The notes beneath the pieces were generated by a model, which did not search any database, was not told the DNA's origin, and saw only the letters and a list, made by a program, of their open reading frames with translations. A DNA stretch of 64,000 bases. Origin: Adlercreutzia shanghongiae. Lineage in GTDB: Bacteria; Actinomycetota; Coriobacteriia; Coriobacteriales; Eggerthellaceae. Each line of letters begins with the position of its first letter. Position 1 is the stretch's first letter. The stretch lies in assembly GCF_035830635.1 (NCBI RefSeq), contig NZ_JAYMFI010000001.1:415226-479225 (forward strand), given 5' to 3'. This document shows positions 8,550-15,140 of this stretch, in pieces. Made by a program: the position numbers and the translations under genes.

Positions 8550-10352
8550 ATGAGCAGCATTTCGCGCAGAAGCTTTTTGGGCGGCGCCGTTTTCGCGGGT
8601 CTTTCCGCAGGAGCCATGGGGCTCGCCGGCTGTGCTTCCGGATCGGAGGCAAAAATCCAAACCGCCGACACAGGCAACGTTGCCACAGAGGGTACGCCAT
8701 CATTCTTAATCAAGCCCGAGCCCTACACGGAATGGGCCGACGAGCTTGGCGCCGACGTTGTAGTCATCGGCCAGGGTCTTGCCGGCGTCTGTGCGGCACG
8801 AAAAGCCTTGGAGGATGGCGCGAAAGTCATCGCTGTGGAGCAGGCCGAGACACCGCTCTACCGCTCTGCCCAATTCGGCGTTATCAATAGCGAGTTCCAG
8901 AAGTCTGTGGGCCATGAGTTCTCCGATGAGGAAGTGACCCACATCATCGATGCCCTTATGGTGAATTTCGGACAGCGCGCCGATCGAAAGATCTGGCAGC
9001 GATGGGCCGCAGAGTCGGGCGCCATCTTCGATTGGATGATCTCAGCCATGCCCGACTACCTTGTCATCGACCCGCGCGAGAACAACGACAACGTTGGCCT
9101 TAAGTTCGATCTGGAAACCGAAACAGTTACCGACCTGGAGGGCAACACCACCGATGCCGACGGCAAGCCTTATTACGCCATCACTATCAACAACTGGCCA
9201 GGCAATCCCGAAATTGATAACAGCACCGAGAAGTATCCCGTGTGGGAGGGCCCCTGCGAGCTCCTTCCCAAGCAGGATCCTTGGATGGACGCCGTTATGG
9301 AAACCTTCGCCGCCGACGGCAATATGACCCAGCTGTTCTCCACCTGGGGACGTCAGCTGATTACCGACGATAGCGGCCGTGTGGTGGGCGTATTTGTCGA
9401 GGACATCGACGGCAACATAACCAAGATCAATGCAAACAAGGGCGTTGTCATCGCCACGGGCGGCTATCTGAGCAACCAGGAAATGGCCGACACCTATGCA
9501 AAGGAAGTGGCACTGTTCCCCAACAATGTCTGGTTCCAAACGGATGCCAAAGGAGAGCTGAGCACCAACGGCTCTGGCATCTGCATGGGCGCCTGGGCCG
9601 GCGGTGCTATCGATGACATACCCCACGCCTTCATTCTTCATGGCTTCGGCGGCGGTCTCGGCCAAGACCCTTATCTGCTGTTCAACAACCGTGGAGAGCG
9701 CTTCATGAATGAGGCAGTCCTGCCCAATCTGGTGAGTACTGCTGTGGGCCACTGCCCCGATGGTCACTGCTGGCAGATTTTCGACGACAACTATGCCGAG
9801 CAGGTACACGCCTTCCAGGGCGGCCATGCAGGATACTGGAAGATCGTCGACAGCATGGACAACCAGCCGTGGGGTAATTTCTGCGAAGGTGCTGGCATGA
9901 AGACGCGCGCCGACGTCGAAGCGGGATCCGACTTCGTCTGCAATACATTGGAAGAAGTCGCCGAGAAGACCGGGGTGCCCGCCGAAACCCTTAAAGCCAC
10001 CGTCGAGCGTTACAACCAGCTAGCCGAACAAGGCCTCGATGTCGACTTCGGGAAAGACCCTCGTCGCCTCTTTCCCCTCACCACTCCCCCGTTCTATGTG
10101 AAGGAGTTCACCGCTAACGGTGCCGGCATGGCGGCAGAGACGGTGTTCTCTTCCCTGAATGGCCTGAAGTCGAACTGCGAAGCACAAGTGCTCAATGCGG
10201 AGGGAAGCCCAGTGCCCGGTTTGTTCGTCTGCGGAAACAGCCAGGGATCCCGGTTTGCCTTCGACTATCCCGTAACCTATATGGGAACCTCCCATGGCTT
10301 GGCTATGACCTATGGCTACATTGCCGGAATGAACGCCGCTGCTGGCATGTAG
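8550..10352 (+). CDS. Exported FAD-dependent fumarate-reductase-type reductase
   Basis: 600 residues; strong AGGAGGG ribosome site. Twin-arginine signal SRRSFLGG then a lipobox-like MGLAGC, so exported and probably anchored. FAD-binding Rossmann motif DVVVIGQGLAGVCAA near residue 70. Catalytic-domain landmarks of flavocytochrome c/urocanate reductase relatives: LFNNRGERFMNEA (substrate Arg loop) and near the C-terminus SRFAFDYPVTYMGTSHGLA. No FMN-binding or heme domain is fused, so electrons must come from a separate carrier. Such flavoproteins are greatly expanded in Eggerthellaceae and reduce varied alkenes and acids; substrate unknown. It follows the LytTR/GHKL pair by 94 bp and is followed by a strong terminator. 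Confidence 0.88.
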   Translation: MSSISRRSFLGGAVFAGLSAGAMGLAGCASGSEAKIQTADTGNVATEGTPSFLIKPEPYTEWADELGADVVVIGQGLAGVCAARKALEDGAKVIAVEQAETPLYRSAQFGVINSEFQKSVGHEFSDEEVTHIIDALMVNFGQRADRKIWQRWAAESGAIFDWMISAMPDYLVIDPRENNDNVGLKFDLETETVTDLEGNTTDADGKPYYAITINNWPGNPEIDNSTEKYPVWEGPCELLPKQDPWMDAVMETFAADGNMTQLFSTWGRQLITDDSGRVVGVFVEDIDGNITKINANKGVVIATGGYLSNQEMADTYAKEVALFPNNVWFQTDAKGELSTNGSGICMGAWAGGAIDDIPHAFILHGFGGGLGQDPYLLFNNRGERFMNEAVLPNLVSTAVGHCPDGHCWQIFDDNYAEQVHAFQGGHAGYWKIVDSMDNQPWGNFCEGAGMKTRADVEAGSDFVCNTLEEVAEKTGVPAETLKATVERYNQLAEQGLDVDFGKDPRRLFPLTTPPFYVKEFTANGAGMAAETVFSSLNGLKSNCEAQVLNAEGSPVPGLFVCGNSQGSRFAFDYPVTYMGTSHGLAMTYGYIAGMNAAAGM

Positions 10353-10383
10353 CCTGCCTCCAGCAAAACCGCCCCTCCCTCCC

Positions 10384-10408
10384 ACGGCCGCCTTCGGGCG
10401 GCCGTTTT
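10384..10408 (+). terminator. Rho-independent terminator after the flavoprotein gene
   Basis: Perfect 9-bp stem ACGGCCGCC/GGCGGCCGT closed by a TTCG tetraloop and followed by TTTT. Confidence 0.9.
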
Positions 10409-10435
10409 GGTGCTGAGCGTATTCCTTCGCCGCCT

Positions 10436-10444
10436 TGCTATACT
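10436..10444 (+). promoter_or_regulatory. Extended -10 promoter of the PAP2 gene
   Basis: TGCTATACT, 29 bases before the TTG start at 10474. Identical to the motif at 6339. Confidence 0.5.
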
Positions 10445-10473
10445 CTCTTCATCATTTCTCGAGGAGGAACGCC

Positions 10474-11019
10474 TTGAACGAACTTGCCGTACTTGACGCC
10501 ATTCAGCTCATGCACACGCCGTGGCTCAATTCTGTGGTGGCCGCTTACACGAGCACGAGCAACGCCGGGCAGATCTGGATTCTGCTCGGATTGGTGCTCG
10601 CCCTCATTCCCAAGACGCGAAGGCTCGGCATCGCGGTTCTTGTCGCACTCGTGATCGGCGCTGTAATCACCAGCGGCATCATAAAGCCGCTGCTCATGCG
10701 TCCGCGCCCCTGCGATGTGAATCCCTTTGTGGACATGATCGTCCCCCGACCCCACGGCTCGTCGTTTCCCTCGGGGCACACCACCGCGGCTTTCGCCGCC
10801 TTCGGAGCCCTTCTGTTTTCGAAAGGCCCGCGCCCGCTCGTCATCGCCGTGGGCATCGCCGCAGCGCTCATGGCCTTCACGCGTCTGTACTGTTATGTGC
10901 ACTATCCCACCGACGTGCTCGCCGGCCTTATCGTCGGCCTTCTAGCAGGCCTTGCCGCCGCCAAGATCGTTGAATCCATCGTTCAGAGAAGACACCGGAA
11001 GCGAGAATCCGCCGTCTAG
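10474..11019 (+). CDS. PAP2-family membrane phosphatase
   Basis: 181 residues from a TTG start chosen because GAGGAGG sits 7 bases upstream; the frame is open further but lacks a ribosome site and overlaps the promoter. Five to six hydrophobic helices. The tripartite acid-phosphatase signature is complete: KPLLMRPRP (KxxxxxxRP), PSGH in SFPSGHTTAAFA, and TRLYCYVHYPTD (the His nucleophile segment). It probably dephosphorylates undecaprenyl diphosphate or a related lipid phosphate on the outer face of the membrane. Single-gene unit by promoter and spacing. Confidence 0.9.
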   Translation: MNELAVLDAIQLMHTPWLNSVVAAYTSTSNAGQIWILLGLVLALIPKTRRLGIAVLVALVIGAVITSGIIKPLLMRPRPCDVNPFVDMIVPRPHGSSFPSGHTTAAFAAFGALLFSKGPRPLVIAVGIAAALMAFTRLYCYVHYPTDVLAGLIVGLLAGLAAAKIVESIVQRRHRKRESAV

Positions 11020-11088
11020 ATTCCTTCTCTATCTAATCAACTGCTCAATGCCACTATGCTCATTCGGCCAATATCTCCTTCCCCTTGT

Positions 11089-11120
11089 TCCCTTATTTTT
11101 TCCCTTATTCCCTTATTTTT
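11089..11120 (+). repeat. Three tandem TCCCTTATT repeats upstream of the AlbA_2 gene
   Basis: TCCCTTATT occurs at 11089, 11101 and 11109 within a pyrimidine-rich tract, twice extended to TCCCTTATTTTT. It ends 34 bases before the start codon. Either operator half-sites or a slippage-prone tract affecting the promoter. Confidence 0.6.
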
Positions 11121-11154
11121 CGTTATTGTGAAAAGAAACAGGAAAGGGGCCACA

Positions 11155-12561
11155 ATGGATCGTCCAACATTTGAATCAATTCTCCAGCAAGGCGAATCCT
11201 CAACGGTAGAGTTCAAACGTTGCGGCGGCACACCAAGCCATGATACGCTGGAGACAATCTGCTCGTTCGCGAACCGAAGCGGAGGCAGCATCTTCCTGGG
11301 TGTGTCAGCTATGGGCGAAGTCCTGGGCATACCATCAGGCAGCACGCTCGAAATTGAGCGGAATCTCATCAACTGCACGTACAACCCCAATCTTTTCAAC
11401 ATGCCGCCCAGTCTCGAATTCGAGCAAATCGAATTCGATGGCAAAATCGTGTTGCGCGTCTGGGTGCCTCCCACCCAGGGCGTCTTTCGACTAAAAGGCC
11501 ACGTGCTGGACCGGTTGGCAGACGCTGATGTGGAGCTTAAGAGCGACACCCAAATTGCCGCTCTCTACTTGAGGAAGTACGCCATTTTTACCGAACAGCA
11601 CATCTTTCCTCATCTGCGCATGGAGGACCTCGATTCCTCGCTTATCGACCGCTGCCGCAAGATGGCAGCAGGTCGCAGGCCAGGCCACCCTTGGACGAAC
11701 ATGAATGACATTGAGCTTTTGCGAAGCGCCCAGCTCTACACGAGAGATATAGAAACCGGCGCTGAAGGACTCAATCGCGCAGCAGCGCTGCTCCTGGGAA
11801 AAGACGAAGTCGTTCTAGCCGCGTGCCCCGCCTATAAGACGGACGCCATCTATCGGCACGATCAGCCGGACCGCTACGACGACAGAGAAACCGTGAGAAC
11901 CAACCTCATTGATTCCTACGACCAGCTCCATGCGTTCTGCGCAAAGCATCTTCCTGACCCCTTTTACCTTGAAGGCAGCCTTCGAGTGAGCGTACGAGAT
12001 ATCGTCGTGCGAGAAGTGGTCTCGAATGTTCTCATTCATCGCGAGTTCACGAGCCCCTTTCCCGCTAAGCTCATCATCGATGAGGTTGGATTGAGGACCG
12101 AAAATGCCAGCCGCGCTCTCTTCGAGGGACGGCTGACACTTTCCGATTTCAATCCCATGCCCAAAAACCCTATCATTGCGAACTTCTTCGTTCAGATTGG
12201 CTACGCCGAAGAGCTGGGAAGCGGCCTGCGCAACCTAGAAAAGTACTCGAAGCCCTTTTTGGGAGGCGATCCGGTATTGGACGAGGGGGACATTTTCCGG
12301 ACGCTTGTGCCCCGAAAAGCGAAATCCATAGAAGCAGTCAGCGCCGCCAAGGCTCCAAAAGAGCAAACCCGGTTGAGCATACTCGCGCTGTTGGAAAAAC
12401 GAGGCTCTCTGTCAGCTGTCGAGGCCGCCACCGCAGTGCACGTCACCTCAAAAACCGCAGCGAAGTACCTTAAAGGACTCGTCGAAGAAGGCCTTGCGGC
12501 TCCCGACGGCAACACAAGAACAAGACGCTACTATCGCACAGAAATCTCCAGGAGCAATTGA
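11155..12561 (+). CDS. AlbA_2 / ATP-binding domain protein with C-terminal HTH
   Basis: 468 residues from the ATG at 11155 (GGAAAGGGG upstream). Domain order: AlbA_2 (Schlafen-type) at about 10-125 with VEFKR at 18-22 and the SFANRSGGSIFLGVS motif; a middle region; a HATPase_c_4-type fold near 280-370 with REVVSNVLIHREF, the NPIIANFFVQIGYAEELGSG stretch; and a winged-helix at about 405-460. This is the so-called RecG-like/transcriptional-regulator architecture, common in gut anaerobes; its function is unsettled. The HTH and the repeats just upstream suggest that it may regulate itself. No mobile-element genes adjoin it. Confidence 0.83.
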   Translation: MDRPTFESILQQGESSTVEFKRCGGTPSHDTLETICSFANRSGGSIFLGVSAMGEVLGIPSGSTLEIERNLINCTYNPNLFNMPPSLEFEQIEFDGKIVLRVWVPPTQGVFRLKGHVLDRLADADVELKSDTQIAALYLRKYAIFTEQHIFPHLRMEDLDSSLIDRCRKMAAGRRPGHPWTNMNDIELLRSAQLYTRDIETGAEGLNRAAALLLGKDEVVLAACPAYKTDAIYRHDQPDRYDDRETVRTNLIDSYDQLHAFCAKHLPDPFYLEGSLRVSVRDIVVREVVSNVLIHREFTSPFPAKLIIDEVGLRTENASRALFEGRLTLSDFNPMPKNPIIANFFVQIGYAEELGSGLRNLEKYSKPFLGGDPVLDEGDIFRTLVPRKAKSIEAVSAAKAPKEQTRLSILALLEKRGSLSAVEAATAVHVTSKTAAKYLKGLVEEGLAAPDGNTRTRRYYRTEISRSN

Positions 12562-12687
12562 GAGAGATACCGTAGAGGGGCCTTGCCGACGCTTTTCCCT
12601 ACCGAACGGGAACAGATGCGGCCGCCTTTTGACTTGTAGTTAGCTCCAAGGTTTATGGTAGGACCGTTACCGTTGAAAGGATGTGCC

Positions 12688-13614
12688 ATGGCCAAGCCCA
12701 AAGTGTTCTTCACCCGTGAGATCACGCCGGAAAACGTCGTATTGCTCTACGAGATGCTGGGCGTGAAGCTGCCCGGAAAGGTGGCCGTCAAGGTCCACTC
12801 CGGAGAGAAGGGCAACCAGAACTACCTGCGTCCCGCCTTCATGAAGCCGATGATCGAAGAAGTTGACGGCACCATCGTCGAGTGCAACACCGCCTACGAC
12901 GGCGCCCGCGACACCACCGAGAAGCACGAGAAGCTCATGGCCGAGCACGGCTGGTCGGAGCTATTCGACGTGGACATCATGGACGCCGAGTGCGAGGATA
13001 TCATCTTTCCCATCGAGAACGGCCGCGTGCTTTCCGAGAACCGCGTGGGCGGGCACATGGCCAACTACGCGAGCATGCTCGTGCTCTCGCATTTCAAGGG
13101 GCACCCCATGGGCGGATTCGGCGGCGCGCTGAAGCAGCTGTCCATCGGATGCGCCTCGAACAAGGGCAAGGTGAACATCCACACGGCCGGCGCCACGCTC
13201 AACCAGGGCGAGTTCTGGGAGAAGCTGGCCGAGCAGGACGACTTCCTGGAGGCCATGGCCGAGGCCGCCGAGACCGTGGTGAACCACTTCGGCAGCAACC
13301 TGGCCTTCGTGTCCGTGGCCTGCAATCTGTCGGTTGACTGCGACTGCTGCGCCGTGGCCGAAGACCCCTGCATGGCCGATATCGGCATCTTCGCCAGCCT
13401 GGATCCCGTGGCCATCGACCAGGCCTGCATCGACGCCGTACTGGCCTCCGACGATCCCGGGCGCGACCATCTGCTGGAACGCATCAACTCCAAGCACGGC
13501 ACCAAAATCATCGACGATGCGGCGCATCTGGGCTACGGCAGCAAAGACTACGACCTTATCGTGGTGGAAAAAGGCCAGGTCGTCGACCAGAAGAACTTCA
13601 CAACGACGGAATAG
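12688..13614 (+). CDS. DUF362 domain protein
   Basis: 308 residues, cytoplasmic, start at 12688 with GAAAGGA upstream. It begins with the DUF362 pattern KVFFTREITPENVVLLYEML and contains VAVKVHSGEKGN and the Gly-rich PMGGFGGALKQLSIGCASNKGK. A Cys group NLSVDCDCCAVAEDPCMADIG near residues 215-235 is conserved in the family, although the usual C-terminal ferredoxin CxxCxxCxxxC pair is absent. Such proteins are proposed to be Fe-S proteins of uncertain role. It is monocistronic, with a hairpin terminator after it. Confidence 0.85.
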   Translation: MAKPKVFFTREITPENVVLLYEMLGVKLPGKVAVKVHSGEKGNQNYLRPAFMKPMIEEVDGTIVECNTAYDGARDTTEKHEKLMAEHGWSELFDVDIMDAECEDIIFPIENGRVLSENRVGGHMANYASMLVLSHFKGHPMGGFGGALKQLSIGCASNKGKVNIHTAGATLNQGEFWEKLAEQDDFLEAMAEAAETVVNHFGSNLAFVSVACNLSVDCDCCAVAEDPCMADIGIFASLDPVAIDQACIDAVLASDDPGRDHLLERINSKHGTKIIDDAAHLGYGSKDYDLIVVEKGQVVDQKNFTTTE

Positions 13615-13636
13615 GGCCCCAAGCCCGAACAATCAA

Positions 13637-13668
13637 GAGAGCCGGTGCCATGGCGTCGGCCCTCTTTT
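13637..13668 (+). terminator. Terminator after the DUF362 gene
   Basis: GAGAGCCGGTGCC pairs, with G-U wobbles, to GGCGTCGGCCCTC around an ATG loop; TTTTCT follows. Confidence 0.65.
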
Positions 13669-13685
13669 CTCGTCTGTCGATGCGT

Positions 13686-14489
13686 CTACAGGGCCGTGAT
13701 CTCGCTGTCCTCAAGGCCGACGAGACGCAAGGGACGCAGACGGTTGTAGGCAGCGTCGAAGACCGTCTCGCCCACCGTCCCATCTTCAGAAGAGCTTTCA
13801 GGTTCGGTCTGTTCCGCCCAATAGGCCACCTCGGAAAGCAGCACGGCGTCCACCTTGGCGAACTCGGAGAGCGCCTCAGCCATCTGCGGGTAGAGCACCG
13901 CCGTCTTGGAGCGGCGCGCGCTCTCAGCGAACAGCGGCAACCAGTTCAGCATATGCTCGGTCAAGAAGCGCTCCTGCCGGCGCAGCAGCTCGGCAGCGTC
14001 ATTAAGGCGCCCCTCACGCAGGACCTCTACGCTGCGGCGCCCCAGCGCCGCCATGAAATCGACCATGATGGCCACATGGTCGTCGGGCGTATGGCCCTGC
14101 ATACGGGCACGCAGGCCCGCCTCTTCATAGGCACGGCGCACCACAAGGGTGTTTTCCTGGAAAAACCATGCCTCGTTGGATACATAGGGCGACTCCCAAG
14201 GAAGCGCTTCGGGTTGGCCGGGGCCGATGAGCAGGCGCGTATACTCGCCGCGAGCCCCCTCGACAAGCGCGTCGCGGTCTCCCGCCGACAACGTGGCGAG
14301 CAGGGGCGCCACCTGGCTGAGCGGGGCGCTTTCGCTACCCAATATCTCGAAAGCCCCACGCGCCTCGTCGCTCATAAGCTCATCAAATAGCTCTGGCGTC
14401 GGCGCGCCGCCGAACAACTTATGGAACAGCAGGTACGCCTCAGCGCGGGCGGCCAAAAGCTCGTTTACGGTGCGCATCTCATCGTTCAT
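13686..14489 (-). CDS. TorD-family molybdoenzyme chaperone (operon 1)
   Basis: 267 residues, all-helical. The NLRTD/TorD family binds the Tat signal of a molybdoenzyme and holds it until cofactor is inserted. Family features seen here: LLAARAEAYLLFHKLFGGAPT at the N-terminus, LLIGPGQPEALPWESPYVS (the Y/F-x(3)-F-G/PxxP-like loop), and a DDHVAIMVDFMAALGR segment matching the conserved E/DPxDH motif. It is longer than operon 2's chaperone by 50 residues, mainly in a C-terminal tail. It lies downstream of the catalytic and 4Fe-4S genes, beyond a hairpin at 14511-14534, and is the last gene of the operon. Confidence 0.88.
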   Translation of the reverse strand: MNDEMRTVNELLAARAEAYLLFHKLFGGAPTPELFDELMSDEARGAFEILGSESAPLSQVAPLLATLSAGDRDALVEGARGEYTRLLIGPGQPEALPWESPYVSNEAWFFQENTLVVRRAYEEAGLRARMQGHTPDDHVAIMVDFMAALGRRSVEVLREGRLNDAAELLRRQERFLTEHMLNWLPLFAESARRSKTAVLYPQMAEALSEFAKVDAVLLSEVAYWAEQTEPESSSEDGTVGETVFDAAYNRLRPLRLVGLEDSEITAL

Positions 14490-14510
14490 AGCGCGGCCTT
14501 TCTACGAAAA

Positions 14511-14534
14511 GGGCCCGCCCAAACGAGCGGGCCC
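14511..14534 (-). terminator. Intra-operon hairpin between 4Fe-4S gene and chaperone gene (operon 1)
   Basis: Perfect 8-bp stem GGGCCCGC/GCGGGCCC, followed on the minus strand by TTTTCG. It looks like an intrinsic terminator, but the chaperone gene starts 22 bases beyond it, so it probably lowers chaperone expression or protects the upstream mRNA. Confidence 0.6.
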
Positions 14535-14552
14535 CAAGGGAGGGAGGGCAAC

Positions 14553-15131
14553 TTACAGCGTGATCTCGTGGAAGTCTCCGTCAAGCGACGTCTCGCGCAG
14601 CTTCATAAGAAGATTCGGCGTCGTGGTATCGGCAGCAGGCATGAAGGGAGCCGCGCTGACCAGGCCATCACCGTACTTCGCGCGAAGGTCGTCCATCTCG
14701 CCAAAGTCCAGAGCACGCAGTGGGCAGGAGGCCACGCACACCGGCAGCTCGCCAGCTTCGCGCAGAGGGCGGCAGGTATCGCACTTGGTGACGATGTTCC
14801 AATCCTCGACGTATTGCGGCGCCTCGTAGGGGCAGGCCTTCACGCAGGTCTGGCAGCCGATGCAGGCCTCGTCGTCGTGCTGCACGGTGCCGTCCTCGTC
14901 CTTGTACATGGCGCCGGTCGGGCAGTTGGCCGCGCAGGCCGGGCTCTCGCAGTGGTTGCAGGACACCGAGAGGAAGCTCATGGCCGTGTTCGGGAAGGTC
15001 CCCTTCTCGAACAGCGTTACACGGCGGGGCTTCGGGCCCGGCTTCTGCAGATCGAAGCGATCCTTGCAGGACACCTGGCACACCTTGCAAGACATGCAGC
15101 GGGTGCCGTCGAAATAGAATCCCAAGCTCAT
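14553..15131 (-). CDS. 4Fe-4S electron-transfer subunit, DmsB type (operon 1)
   Basis: 192 residues, no signal peptide: it would be exported as a passenger of the catalytic subunit. Sixteen cysteines are arranged in four ferredoxin clusters, beginning CMSCKVCQVSCK (12-23), then CNHCESPACAANCP, CIGCQTCVKACP and CDTCRPLREAGELPVCVASCP. It relays electrons between the quinol side and the molybdopterin subunit. AGGAGA ribosome site; 9 bp after the catalytic gene. No membrane anchor (DmsC/NrfD) gene follows, so its quinol-side partner must be encoded elsewhere. Confidence 0.92.
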   Translation of the reverse strand: MSLGFYFDGTRCMSCKVCQVSCKDRFDLQKPGPKPRRVTLFEKGTFPNTAMSFLSVSCNHCESPACAANCPTGAMYKDEDGTVQHDDEACIGCQTCVKACPYEAPQYVEDWNIVTKCDTCRPLREAGELPVCVASCPLRALDFGEMDDLRAKYGDGLVSAAPFMPAADTTTPNLLMKLRETSLDGDFHEITL

Positions 15132-15140
15132 GATTGTCTC

